A stretch of DNA of 58,385 nucleotides from a virus. Of the stretch, positions 43,401 to 50,810 are shown one piece after another. The notes below the pieces were generated by a model that saw only the letters and a list, made by a program, of their open reading frames with translations, searched no databases and was not told the DNA's origin. The position numbers and the translations under genes are program-made. The stretch's first letter is position 1. Every line of letters begins with the position of its first letter. The stretch is taken from positions 1 through 58,385 of IMG/VR virus record IMGVR_UViG_3300048839_001124; one strand, given 5' to 3'.

Positions 43401-43961
43401 TGGAATGGTTCTATTTCCACCTTGAGCTAAAATAACCGATTCACTCACATTATGAAACTTAACTGTAGGAGCAACAAGGGTAATTTCAAAATATCCACCG
43501 ACTGGATTAATAGCACTATAAGCTATAGGGCCTTCGATGTTTGGCGTATTTCTACCTACATAGATAGAGCCAGTACCAGGCCAACCAGTAGTGTTGCTAA
43601 CTTTTAATATTGTTGAGCCAATATTTGGTGCTGGAGCTCCAGCATAGATTTTAGTAGCTAATTTTTCAAAACTAGTATCAGTAACAGTAACTACATCAGA
43701 AGCTGGAGTGGCTGATCTAAGCTTTACACCCTCTTCGATAGCTAGATTTTTAAGCAAGTCGCCTGAAGCTCTATCAATAGAAAGGTCTTTAAGAATCTGA
43801 AGGACAGAAGCTGTAGCCCTATAAGTCATTTGAGCATTAGCAGAAAATAAACTTACAGTAGTAGAGTTAGGATTTAAATCATTTACGCCAATTTTGGCCA
43901 TAAAAGCCGCTAATGCTTCACCTAACAGCTGATCATAACTTTTAACTTCCGGTTTCGCCAA
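37419..43961 (-). CDS. Giant baseplate J-like (gp6-type) wedge protein
   Basis: 2180 aa from TTG 43961, with AGGAG six bases before it. Residues 1-330 match the Baseplate_J family start: a helical opening with LLKNLAIEEGVKL and the signature EETDDELRARIKRAKLTRG (about 262-280). The last 120 residues return to the J pattern (FIDPPLVRRVLIGIDVRVNTG, VDAIPGVRAVAI). Between them are about 1700 residues of beta-rich repeats with recurrent TNNQGTHLI / NNGTFKV turns. J-like proteins are usually 350-650 aa, so the interior is a very large insertion, perhaps a peripheral skirt. Heads an operon under candidate promoter L1. Confidence 0.82.
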   Translation of the reverse strand: MAKPEVKSYDQLLGEALAAFMAKIGVNDLNPNSTTVSLFSANAQMTYRATASVLQILKDLSIDRASGDLLKNLAIEEGVKLRSATPASDVVTVTDTSFEKLATKIYAGAPAPNIGSTILKVSNTTGWPGTGSIYVGRNTPNIEGPIAYSAINPVGGYFEITLVAPTVKFHNVSESVILAQGGNRTIPGSTLVKAPSAGGAEDISFATSETAILLDGENVVEGVRVTAQQVGTSGNVPRLAIKEFTVEPFPGASVTNPGPFKNGQDEETDDELRARIKRAKLTRGLGSALAVKNAVLGATAFDEASSVTSNEIITTGGLTRLYVNDGTGYERKTEGVGLEFIVDSALGGENSFQLATGGRQTGVAKAYLETANIQPFVIYGGEKLAVKVGGDLSEHTFDASDFQAPGAASAYEIVASINSNYALNFSAATADNGTRVTISAKEEINEDIQAVEPTIGTNASENLGFPANEVQTLRLYRNSLPLSKNGREAFVISAQQSDWSPSIASGDTLIIEIDNTAPITFTFTNQDFIDNTAFPTVSPNNDLASWVAVMNAKLTGLTASVEGQSIRLTSNIGVSNRAMISISLASTLVSKGMFTAALGLNATGLESDFEFSRNTGQIKLTKPLDPGDSLTAGSNFSAARLFSDDIVGATVSFATDGNFWILVDDIAASLIPTGAVSGTELSVSKPVANIVRYTSNIVTAFDDVQVGDYVINWCKELLTNNRIEGRVHAKTATTLDIAVTAAEYAAASVEVNIPILDGFIVVRTTEVPQRIKITAGNYNINTLATLLNEQIVGAELSIEEDLRFVLTTKSLEENKGALLIVTLEEEATAISFNAGQSDYTKVNHTASYESSASLGEYPAFAHSSFASEATANPSDSFLPTLTSTDDLEALGYDPNLIVRPLHPYGNIDDAQAAKEQVVQLSDMVGTAVTLENSVFFKRIRNDDRYFLAYPFDFGYQDNMVVVLDQNPSERTFTVPMYRKATTNSTIAANSTSFNAYDSDSGPTAAFSSAFGSGFKFDNYKALMKAKFVLDPAAAQDALLFRAAVWGKSGERYNVGYIYPTQPNQGISHTVVVDKDANIRISLKSGSAIVTSADGTTEWNVTITANTPVAGVDQVTYTWSGTGTAPALGALSGGEYVTIGKDSEFDLRNTGTYRVSTLGGFLPTATSFTVARKNGSAFAQNDVASLIPNTVIFFDKDDTTAAEINTYVNANLTSWITSTIVNDGGLTGSGIISLSTADATNQISVGEYLRDGLNWIATTSLGASPQFVWKRTLTYPTGTGYAINSGEEIRLIPTTAKHIAELVNVLAVSGISTLGTVNASRRERHLQVSTSVLGSDGSVQVAGGSASSLEADVISSSYVVNDFYTHTNISASQGTPFISGQLLRLAAENFQEKNTGISALTTARVIPNYPSAGKSVIQISNRQIDQRLFGSPRLVSLINSRTWKVEKQGKLVCVSWTGVGSSPLLYKNASFGSIASTSMSIIRVFGSDNTDYKIVGGAANFQEVNIGDRITFAGFAYYGNNGDFLVTGKSVDSKTIRVLNSLGKSNDFTATINITSNANLAGDSFTLSNGITSTILTEGVEFVVGGSEAITATNLAAAISAVAGYSASAVGTLVTITRESDGSIYTLTYTDGGTSGATITDFVGETIGGGTMSSALSLKEGDSVIVKSPFNVLNQGTFKLIRTFNDSFYIENDRAVDEEIALPANNIATLGDGTTEYNFVKSEYTRMYWNQVGTEPSLNLIKQGDDLTIAGAGSNNGTFKVLGAQEKRKQITDVTIIRSQDITTGDYWLLDAADGSLYYVWYNKAGGGGDPLIVGRTAIPVAVGATDTAAQNVLATQLAIDALGDFVATVNGTKVRITDASFGPVASAANGNMGIGFSISVYQSGQNTFVEYANANSVTASNVTPVTVTVDRPTILFYDYDSATAGDKVRINGNFLGTNNQGTHLISEVLDRETVVIDTSLNLFDFALLGANENAMFLEEGQKYYGYKVIRQVAVEPSNDEQLVLIFDTAEQADKINNSGAVTVSTLNKLSYPVIAKSGLDSYRYDIGMLAETNRITYGDPRDSVTYPGVAAAGAEIFIDPPLVRRVLIGIDVRVNTGVPFVQITEQVRSAVAALINSNPIGQSIAISEIVATVDAIPGVRAVAISSPLYNSANDVIVIQPSEKSLVIDPATDISVSQIGS

Positions 43962-43975
43962 TCAATACTCCTGCT

Positions 43976-43990
43976 ATATTATAAAGATTT
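43976..43990 (-). promoter_or_regulatory. Candidate late promoter (L1) for the giant baseplate gene
   Basis: Minus-strand AAATCTTTATAATAT contains a perfect TATAAT and lies 14 bases upstream of the TTG start, with a normal AGGAG leader. CACGATAT stands about 19 bases before AATCTTT, as in L2. The 66-base gap between the HNH gene and the baseplate gene is otherwise empty. Confidence 0.58.
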
Positions 43991-44027
43991 AGGCGTGGCG
44001 AAGACGTAATATCGTGTAAGTTATTGA

Positions 44028-44684
44028 TTACCTATTATGTTTCTTTATATTTAAACTTCTAGGTAATATCTGTAAATTCCATGGTACATGGAGACCGCAT
44101 GAGTTTTTGCCTTGCAGAGGCATAATATGGTCAACCTGTAATGGATCATTAGGGTCAGATAGCCATTGCAACTCTTTACATAATGTATAAAATTCTTCAA
44201 TTTCTAATAATTGTTCTTTAGTTAACCAATTTGGGGTTGCTTTAAGTTTTGAAGCTCTTCTTTTAGCTTCATGAGCGTTTCTTTTGTCTTGATTGCTTTT
44301 GCTCCACAAAGCCTTGTCTTTTTTGTCTTTTTCAAGGTTTTTTAAACGCCACAAACGTCTAGTTTCTTTTTCTTTTTCAATATTTTCTTGATACCTATAT
44401 TTTCGACCTTTATTCCACAGTTCTTTATTAAGGATATGATTTCTTTTGTTATTTTCTAATCTTTGTTCTCTATTTTTCCAATATCTTTGTATAGATGCTT
44501 CTCTTTCTTTTTCAATATTAGCCAATCTATAAGATCTTATTTGAGCAAGTCTAAATACTTTATTAGTATTATATTTTGCTTTTATACATTCTTTACAAGA
44601 ACCTTGTAAATTGTCTGGATTTTTAGCGTTTTTAGAAAAATAAATAAAATCTTTTGATTTTAAACATTTTTTACACAATTTCAT
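44028..44684 (-). CDS. HNH homing endonuclease
   Basis: 218 aa. N-terminal zinc finger CKKC...CKEC (residues 4-33), a long Arg/Lys/Glu-rich coiled region (45-150, repeated RRLWRLKN-like units) and a C-terminal HNH domain: LQVDHIMPLQGK, GLHVPWNLQILPRSLNIKKHN. Free-standing homing endonuclease of the type that inserts between phage structural genes, here between the LysM/gp25 fusion and the J-like gene. No ribosome binding site; CGATAATATAAT lies 2 bases before the ATG, so a leaderless message is possible. Ends shortly before promoter L1. Confidence 0.85.
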   Translation of the reverse strand: MKLCKKCLKSKDFIYFSKNAKNPDNLQGSCKECIKAKYNTNKVFRLAQIRSYRLANIEKEREASIQRYWKNREQRLENNKRNHILNKELWNKGRKYRYQENIEKEKETRRLWRLKNLEKDKKDKALWSKSNQDKRNAHEAKRRASKLKATPNWLTKEQLLEIEEFYTLCKELQWLSDPNDPLQVDHIMPLQGKNSCGLHVPWNLQILPRSLNIKKHNR

Positions 44685-44686
44685 AC

Positions 44687-44698
44687 ATTATATTATCG
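44687..44698 (-). promoter_or_regulatory. Candidate -10 element, CGATAATATAAT, before HNH gene
   Basis: The 12-base word CGATAATATAAT on the minus strand ends 2 bases before the HNH start codon. The identical word occurs on the plus strand at 56983-56994 before another gene without a ribosome binding site. It overlaps the final part of the LysM/gp25 gap. Moderate to weak evidence, mainly the exact recurrence in equal positions. Confidence 0.35.
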
Positions 44699-44706
44699 AA
44701 TAAAAG

Positions 44707-47307
44707 TTATTGGGACAAAAATGTGATTGGTATAACTCCGAGGCGATTAGCCAAAACCACTTTAATGGAAATCTCTAAAACTGAGCCATTTAGGTTAATT
44801 TCAAGTTTATCAATAGTTTCAAAGCGTGGGTCTTTAAGAATTAAGCCGCCTATATCTTTTAATAGATTGTTTACATCTATATCTGCTATATTGCGACCTG
44901 GAGTGATACCTATGCCAAAAGTAGGGTCTGTAAGGACACTGCCTCTTTCTGTAAAAAGCTTAATTTTTAATGCTTGAATAAGGTTAGTTAATCCAGCAGC
45001 AAGACGCATATCTCCTTGATTATTAATAGCAATATCAAAATCTTCAGTTAAAAGAATATCGATTTTTGATAAACCTACAATAGTAGAAACTTCTATTCCT
45101 GGTACTTGTCTGGCATAGTCATCAGGCTCAGCAGGTAAATCGGTAGGTATATAAATCTGATCTTGGCTATTAACTGTACCTGGAGTGTAGCCTCTTAAAG
45201 AAGCAGAATCAGACAAAAGCAATACATCTAAATCTGGTAAGCCATCGACAGTTATCAAATAATTGGTGCTTGACCCAATTTGTTCAATAGCCGTAATTTT
45301 ACGACTAAATGCTGGAACGGTTAAGCTAGAAAATTGAATTCTTTGACCAGCAAATAGACCTTCATTAGTGTTTACAATTACTTGGCGACCGTCTCCATTG
45401 GATAATAGTGGATAGCTAAAGCCTTCTTCATCTATATATGGGTCTCTTAAAGCATTTAAAGTGGCTATTTCTATCCACCTATTAACGTCTCCTAGATATC
45501 TTAAAGAAATTTCTTCTAATGATTTGCCGAAAGGTACAGGCACTAATATTTTAGCAGAACTATTGGCTTCAAAAGGTATACCAGCTTCAGCAGCATAATC
45601 TCCAACATACTGTAGAGGATTTACTCTTCTATTTTCATCTACAGCACGAGTGGCTGTAAGAATATCCATTTGAGTAACAGCTTCTATCATAGCAGCCAAT
45701 ACTTCGTTTTCTTCTACTGTCATTTCTGTTAATCTAACTTTTGGAGCGGCGCGGCCTAAAATGGAATTTAAAGTAGCATCATTAGCGCCAAATTCGTTAG
45801 AAATATCTAGTGCTAAATTATAAATAGTAGAACGTATATCTCTTAAATCATCAATATTATAGTTTCGTACTCTATCTATTTCATTTTCAAAACTTAGTCT
45901 TTGTTCATCCGTTAAAGGCACTTCATCCATATCTAATTTTTCAAATAAAGTAAAAGCACTTTCTGGATTATTGAACATATTGTAGGCTGGGTCTGATTCT
46001 ATATTATTACTTAAAGCCTTACTATTAGCCTGAACGCTAGACAATGATCTAGACTCAAACTTTCCAGAAGTCTTTACTAAGCCAAGAGTTAAGGTCTTAA
46101 TTAAACCATCACCCAAATTAGCTAAACCTTCAGAAGTGTTCTGAATAGCCTCAGAAATGCCAGACTGGTAGTCTTTAACAATTTGTCTAGGCAACTCAGA
46201 CGCCGCTTGAGCTACTCCGCCAAGGTCTTTAACAAAAAGAGAAGCTTCTCTAAGAGCATTAAGTGGTTTTTGAAAGTCAGAACGAACCGCTTTAATCAAA
46301 TTAAGAGAATTTTGAGCAGCAATGCGAGCCTGTCTAATACCTTCAAGAATATTTTTGTAAGTATTAGTGTCTAAGCCTGGTATTTGCGGAGGTATCCCAG
46401 ACTCTGTTTTTTCTAAATTTATGCGCTTCCAAGCTCTAAGTTGAAGATTATACATTTCTTCGGTCGGCTTGTTAGCGTTTTTATATATATTAAGAGATAC
46501 TGGAGTAACTACAAAGCTTTGATTATCTTTTGGAACATCAAAAACTAATCTCCAACCACTATTTCTTGGGTCTTTTTTAGCTATGGCGTATTGTTCAAGA
46601 AATTGATCTAAAAGCTTTGCGTTATAATAGCCAGTTTCGGTTAAAAATTCTGGTTCAGCAGGCTTTGGAGTGTTATAGGGTGATTGGCCTGTAAAAGCTT
46701 TTACTGTTTTTCTGACAGAATCTGCTAATCTTCCAAGGGCGGCTGTAGTACCACTTATTAACGACTGAATGCTTGTTTCTGTAGCTGGTCGATCAAATTG
46801 AGGTCTGGTTGGCCAAATGCCAAAAGTACCTTGCATACTAATAGTTTTAAATCTCAATCCACCATGCTCTTCGATTATGCCTCTAAGAGTAGGAGTTGTT
46901 GTTATAGCATAGTCAGATACAAAGCTAATCTGCTGTGGAGTTATAGGCAATCGGAATTCCCATTTAGATTGATACTGAACTATAATATTGCCACTATCTA
47001 CTTGAGACCTATACTCTATAGCATTTGCGCCTGAATCGGCTCCTGGCCCAACTATTTTGTTATTGTTTTTAACATCAATAACTAAAAGCCTATATGGATA
47101 AATTCTATTCCATCTGCGACCATCAATCTCCGCTGGAGCAAAAAAAGCATCTTTTTGGTTTTTCCAAGGCAGCTCTCCACCAAAAGCGATAGTTTTTGAT
47201 GATGGGTCAGCACCTACGCCTATGGCTTTCTTAATAGCAGAAGAAGCTTCTTTGCCTGCTTGATTTAACTTTTTACCTAAACTATCTAAAAGACTTTCTT
47301 TACCCAT
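44707..47307 (-). CDS. Baseplate protein: N-terminal baseplate domain, LysM-like and gp25-like fusion
   Basis: 866 aa. Residues about 75-170 hold a contractile-tail baseplate pattern (FRLPITPQQISF, TTTPTLRGIIEEHGG, ISMQGTFG). The middle is helical. Residues about 575-640 look LysM/gp53-like (VPFGKSLEEISLRYLGDVNRWIEIA). Residues 740-866 match the gp25/W lysozyme-like wedge family: DFDIAINNQGDM, LTNLIQALKIKL, TERGSVLTDPTFG. Three functions that are separate genes in T4 or Mu seem combined. It would sit at the inner baseplate near the tail tube. It has no ribosome binding site and begins at the end of motif L3. Confidence 0.75.
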   Translation of the reverse strand: MGKESLLDSLGKKLNQAGKEASSAIKKAIGVGADPSSKTIAFGGELPWKNQKDAFFAPAEIDGRRWNRIYPYRLLVIDVKNNNKIVGPGADSGANAIEYRSQVDSGNIIVQYQSKWEFRLPITPQQISFVSDYAITTTPTLRGIIEEHGGLRFKTISMQGTFGIWPTRPQFDRPATETSIQSLISGTTAALGRLADSVRKTVKAFTGQSPYNTPKPAEPEFLTETGYYNAKLLDQFLEQYAIAKKDPRNSGWRLVFDVPKDNQSFVVTPVSLNIYKNANKPTEEMYNLQLRAWKRINLEKTESGIPPQIPGLDTNTYKNILEGIRQARIAAQNSLNLIKAVRSDFQKPLNALREASLFVKDLGGVAQAASELPRQIVKDYQSGISEAIQNTSEGLANLGDGLIKTLTLGLVKTSGKFESRSLSSVQANSKALSNNIESDPAYNMFNNPESAFTLFEKLDMDEVPLTDEQRLSFENEIDRVRNYNIDDLRDIRSTIYNLALDISNEFGANDATLNSILGRAAPKVRLTEMTVEENEVLAAMIEAVTQMDILTATRAVDENRRVNPLQYVGDYAAEAGIPFEANSSAKILVPVPFGKSLEEISLRYLGDVNRWIEIATLNALRDPYIDEEGFSYPLLSNGDGRQVIVNTNEGLFAGQRIQFSSLTVPAFSRKITAIEQIGSSTNYLITVDGLPDLDVLLLSDSASLRGYTPGTVNSQDQIYIPTDLPAEPDDYARQVPGIEVSTIVGLSKIDILLTEDFDIAINNQGDMRLAAGLTNLIQALKIKLFTERGSVLTDPTFGIGITPGRNIADIDVNNLLKDIGGLILKDPRFETIDKLEINLNGSVLEISIKVVLANRLGVIPITFLSQ

Positions 47308-47320
47308 ATATAAAAGATTA
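47308..47320 (-). promoter_or_regulatory. Candidate minus-strand promoter (L3), abutting the start codon
   Basis: TAATCTTTTATAT on the minus strand directly touches the ATG of the 866-aa baseplate gene, with CTG before it as in L4. No Shine-Dalgarno lies between. It occupies a 49-base divergent gap shared with the plus-strand peptidase gene. Confidence 0.45.
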
Positions 47321-47356
47321 CAGTTTACCTAAAAGCCTTGATATTAATTCTTTTCT

Positions 47357-47962
47357 ATGAAAAGGTTGATAATTTTTATATTCATATCGTTATTAATAAG
47401 TTTAAAACCATCAAAGGTAAATTTAGATAAAACAAATAATGATCTTTTTCCATATATTATAGAATTTTCTAAAAACACTAATAATTATATATCTTTAGAA
47501 GAAATAAATAAATATTTAGATTTTGAATATGACACTCTTGGCTACACTAGTAATGTTTTAGAGGAAAAGGGCACCATAGGCCAATGTATGATACCCTTTT
47601 TTGAAACTAAAGGCAAAATAACTATAGACCCTAACTATTGGGAAAAAGCTTCTGAATATAGTAAAAAAGGCCTTATTTTGCATGAAATGGCTCATTGTGC
47701 TTGCAGCGTTGGGCATACAGTAGAAATTTATGAATTAGAAACTCATTGGCTTATAAAATTTTTGCATAAATTTGGAATAAAAACAGCTAGAGACCGAGTT
47801 CATTATAGAGATGATGGTTGCGCTAAAAGCATTATGTTTCCTTATATACCTAGCAATTATTGTATAGAAAAGCATTGGAATGAATACGTAGAAGAAGTAA
47901 ATAAAAAATGCCGACCTTGGTCTTTAACTTCAGATAATATTTTTAATAGGCCTAAAAAATAA
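47357..47962 (+). CDS. Secreted zincin-like metallopeptidase
   Basis: 201 aa. Residues 1-17 are a signal peptide or anchor (KRLIIFIFISLLISL). The zinc motif HEMAH (H109, E110, H113) is followed by GH with a third His at 120, and SIMFPYIP at about 157-164 resembles the Met-turn of metzincins, though the spacing to the third His is one residue longer than the classical HExxHxxGxxH. Six cysteines in the mature part could be disulfides. It is the only plus-strand gene inside a 21-kb minus-strand tail operon, flanked by a 1-base gap to the gene on its right, so it is an inserted cargo gene. No ribosome binding site seen. Substrate unknown. Confidence 0.68.
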   Translation: MKRLIIFIFISLLISLKPSKVNLDKTNNDLFPYIIEFSKNTNNYISLEEINKYLDFEYDTLGYTSNVLEEKGTIGQCMIPFFETKGKITIDPNYWEKASEYSKKGLILHEMAHCACSVGHTVEIYELETHWLIKFLHKFGIKTARDRVHYRDDGCAKSIMFPYIPSNYCIEKHWNEYVEEVNKKCRPWSLTSDNIFNRPKK

Positions 47963-47963
47963 A

Positions 47964-49280
47964 TTAAAGAAGCTTATATACTCTACCAAGCTCAGATTCT
48001 CTGTATGACTGAGAAATTTGTTTATCAACAGTTATCATAGTGCCGTTTATAGCTTGAATAGTTAAAGGTATTTCAGGCTGAGTTTCAGTTATTAAATAAA
48101 CTTGATTGCCAACAGCCAACCCTGTTACATCTTTTAAATGAAGAGTGTTGGTTCCATTAGCTGGAGCTTTCATTAAAGAAACTGTCATTACACCTTGATA
48201 AACAATGATGGCATCTTCTTTATTTTTTTTAAATTGATTTAATGCTTCTATACTTTTATCTGCACTAATAAGGGCTGATAAACTTCCACCCATTGCATGA
48301 AGACGAAGATTTATAGCATAAGCCCTATCTAAATAAAAGCCTGAACCGCCTGTGATGTCGCCTGTAATTGAGCTTTGAGTTACAGTGCCCAAATAACCAG
48401 ACACTTCTGCTATTCTGGTTGTAACTTGAGAAGTTCTATTAGTTATAATTGTTTTAAATGCGTTAAGTTGAGTAGTATAACCCTTAGTAGGAGCTAATAG
48501 AGCTGCATTGTATCCATTAAAGCCAGCACATGTTGTTTGACCATGGCTTGTATTAAAGTTTGGATACGCAAGCCAAACAGCTATGCCAGACAAAGCGGTA
48601 TTTATGCTAGTTTGTTCTGTATTTTTTGCTGTTATACGGCCTGCATTCGTGTCTACAGCCACTATGTCGGCTAAAGCAGTTAAAGAACTATTTAAATTAG
48701 TTTGCCATTGAGTAGCTTTTGTTACCAAAGTTGTCATAGCGGTCTGAACGGTAGCATAAGCAGCAACTACATCTGGAGTGCCTGCTGTACAAGATTGGCC
48801 AGTAGTTCTTTGAATTAAAGTTGCTGCTTCAAGAATAGCTATTTGAGCATTCATATCTGTTATGAGTTGTTGTTCATTAGGACTTACTAAACCATAAACT
48901 TCTAATTTTTGCTTTCCTATGCCGTAGCTACCAAAGAAAGGACCAAAAAATTTCCATGCTCCATCTGGGACTGAAGGCAATGGAACATTTGATTCATTTG
49001 GAAATAAAAAGTTTCCAATCTTTCTTTTAGCTGCGTCTTGTTGAACGGTTTCTGTTAACAAGCTATGAAGATTTCCATTTTTTAAACCAAGTTCTACTTG
49101 ATATGGATCAATAAGAACAGTAACTCTATCTACTAAACCTTTGTTGGCTAAATCTTTTTTTTCTAATTCAGTACGCGCTATCAAAATTTGAGCTCTATTA
49201 GCCTCAATTTGAGCTATCTCTGCTGGAGCAGCAGCAAAAGCCTTAGATATTGCTATGCGATCATCTTGAGATAGTGCCAT
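47964..49280 (-). CDS. Virion structural protein, tail operon
   Basis: 438 aa. N-terminal 60 residues are helical (AAAPAEIAQIEANRAQILIARTELEKK). The centre (about 130-340) is a long Ala/Thr/Gln-rich helical bundle, and the last 60 residues form a beta domain (LHLKDVTGLAVGNQVYLITE, ITVDKQISQ), reminiscent of the TNF-like or wedge termini of baseplate proteins. Two Cys in TGQSCTAG and TTCAGF. Unrecognised family; baseplate or tail-fibre-hinge role by position. The ribosome binding site is weak. Confidence 0.6.
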   Translation of the reverse strand: MALSQDDRIAISKAFAAAPAEIAQIEANRAQILIARTELEKKDLANKGLVDRVTVLIDPYQVELGLKNGNLHSLLTETVQQDAAKRKIGNFLFPNESNVPLPSVPDGAWKFFGPFFGSYGIGKQKLEVYGLVSPNEQQLITDMNAQIAILEAATLIQRTTGQSCTAGTPDVVAAYATVQTAMTTLVTKATQWQTNLNSSLTALADIVAVDTNAGRITAKNTEQTSINTALSGIAVWLAYPNFNTSHGQTTCAGFNGYNAALLAPTKGYTTQLNAFKTIITNRTSQVTTRIAEVSGYLGTVTQSSITGDITGGSGFYLDRAYAINLRLHAMGGSLSALISADKSIEALNQFKKNKEDAIIVYQGVMTVSLMKAPANGTNTLHLKDVTGLAVGNQVYLITETQPEIPLTIQAINGTMITVDKQISQSYRESELGRVYKLL

Positions 49281-49281
49281 A

Positions 49282-49518
49282 CTAATTTAAACTAATTTCC
49301 TTTACTTCTAAAGTGGCTAATTTCCACTCTATTACTGCTATTTCTTTATCTTCTGACTTTGGTAAGCCTTCTAATTTAGCTTTTAATTTTTTTTCTATAT
49401 TAGATCTAACCATTTCAGCTTCTTCTATAGTAAATCTATGAATATCGTTAATGCTGATATGGCTTTTACCACACAGCACAACGTAATTTCTAAATTCATC
49501 CATAGCGTCATCGGACAT
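49282..49518 (-). CDS. Small helical hypothetical protein
   Basis: 78 aa. I start it at ATG 49518, sharing the last A of the CPBP gene's TAA (TAATG), rather than the 30-base longer frame. Acidic/basic helical pattern (FTIEEAEMVRSNIEKKLKAKL) ending in beta (EWKLATLEVKEISLN). It leaves a 1-base gap to the next gene. Coupled translation likely; no known family. Confidence 0.6.
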   Translation of the reverse strand: MSDDAMDEFRNYVVLCGKSHISINDIHRFTIEEAEMVRSNIEKKLKAKLEGLPKSEDKEIAVIEWKLATLEVKEISLN

Positions 49519-50066
49519 TATATACCCATTAATTGAAAAGCTAGCCAAAAAGCCATATACATAGTAAAATCAAATAAAACATGGAGCATCATCATAGAGC
49601 CTAAGCCATGCTTCTTACCTACATTATAAGAAATAATAGGATAAACAAATACGGTTAATCCAACCCAACCTTGATATAAATGACCTAATGTAAAGTGAGC
49701 TATAAATAAAGAAAATACTGTATAGAAAGTGGCTTTGGCTATTTTCTTTCGTTTACTTTCATTCATTTTTTCTAAATACAAAGATATAATCATAAATGGT
49801 AAAACGTAAAAACAATCTTCCCACCACGCCGCCAATAAATGATTGGCTGGTATCATGTCAAATACTTGAATAGTTTTTGCCCAAGCGTCTGGGAAATATT
49901 TTGGCAAAGCCCACGCAGCAACGGCTGTTTTAGCAAAATTGATTGCAGTAATTATTGCACCAAAAAGAATAACAAACTTTCTATCGACTTTTACTAAGTC
50001 AGGATACTTTATGTAAGCCAAAACAAACATTAAAAAAGCTATTATAATTTGTAAATCGTGAATCAT
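49518..50066 (-). CDS. CPBP-type intramembrane metalloprotease-like protein
   Basis: 182 aa, AGGAG before ATG and ATGA overlap with the HNH gene. About five to six hydrophobic helices cover nearly the whole length. Motifs of the CPBP (Abi, M79) family: WWED near residue 80 for the acidic motif 1 (the usual EExxxR arginine is missing), FTLGH (motif 2 FxxxH) and HVLFD (motif 3 HxxxD/N). Members cleave prenylated or membrane substrates, and some are immunity or bacteriocin-related. Its place within tail structural genes is unusual for a membrane enzyme. The lost arginine means catalysis is uncertain. Confidence 0.6.
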   Translation of the reverse strand: MIHDLQIIIAFLMFVLAYIKYPDLVKVDRKFVILFGAIITAINFAKTAVAAWALPKYFPDAWAKTIQVFDMIPANHLLAAWWEDCFYVLPFMIISLYLEKMNESKRKKIAKATFYTVFSLFIAHFTLGHLYQGWVGLTVFVYPIISYNVGKKHGLGSMMMLHVLFDFTMYMAFWLAFQLMGI

Positions 50067-50782
50067 AGTTTCTCCTGAACATATAAGAGTATTTTCTTTA
50101 TATGCTCTATAAAATTTTCTTTAGTGTAACTGCTTTTCATTTCATTACACCTTCCACAACAAGGAGTTGAGTTTTCAATAGTATAGCTTTTAGTACTATC
50201 TATTCTATCTATTCCTTTGCTGCTTTCTATACCACAATAAGTACAGGGCTTATTTATAAGATTGCTAAATTCTTGAAAAGAAAGCAACATTTTTATACCC
50301 CTGCCTAGGCGACCTCTTCTATTACAGTCATGCTTGTATCTAGAATATATACCCTTATCAGAGGATTTATATTTTTTTCTAATACTTACATTAGTTAAGT
50401 ATTTGGTATCTTTTTTGCATTCTTTGCAGATCTTTCCTTGAAAATTCAATTGATTCCAAGTAGTTTGGGTAATATGATTATTTTCACATTTTAAATTTAT
50501 CTTTTCAAAAGTTCCTTTATAGGGCGTTAATAGAGTGTAGCCCTTTTCGCTAATAAGAGTTTCTATTTCTTCATTTGTTTTCTTTCTAGTAGGGTTACAA
50601 ATATTACATCTAACCCCTTTCCCTTTTCTGGAAAAATATTTAAAAGCAATGAAGCAATTATGGTTTTTGGGACAAATCATAGAAAGCTTTTCAAGCTGGC
50701 TATGATAGGTTGTAGACAAAAGCTTATAGTTTTCTTTTTCTATATATGTTTTTACCGATTCGTAATCGTGTTTTTTAGGCAT
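50063..50782 (-). CDS. HNH-type homing endonuclease with zinc fingers
   Basis: 239 aa. Two N-terminal repeats of a treble-clef-like unit (MICPKNHNCFIAF...CNICNP; LKCENNHITQ...CKECKK) for DNA binding precede a C-terminal nuclease core: PCTYCG, GIDRIDSTKSYTIEN, PCCGRCNEMKSS. This is the GIDR-type HNH core common in phage homing enzymes. It lies between the spike gene and the CPBP gene, overlapping the latter. No ribosome binding site; its ATG directly follows L5. Confidence 0.8.
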   Translation of the reverse strand: MPKKHDYESVKTYIEKENYKLLSTTYHSQLEKLSMICPKNHNCFIAFKYFSRKGKGVRCNICNPTRKKTNEEIETLISEKGYTLLTPYKGTFEKINLKCENNHITQTTWNQLNFQGKICKECKKDTKYLTNVSIRKKYKSSDKGIYSRYKHDCNRRGRLGRGIKMLLSFQEFSNLINKPCTYCGIESSKGIDRIDSTKSYTIENSTPCCGRCNEMKSSYTKENFIEHIKKILLYVQEKL

Positions 50783-50794
50783 AATTAAAGATTA
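50783..50794 (-). promoter_or_regulatory. Candidate minus-strand promoter (L5), abutting the start codon
   Basis: TAATCTTTAATT on the minus strand touches the HNH gene's ATG, like L3. The preceding bases hold CGATACC. It gives the mobile nuclease its own expression within the tail operon if active. Confidence 0.42.
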
Positions 50795-50810
50795 GGTATC
50801 GGGAATTTGG

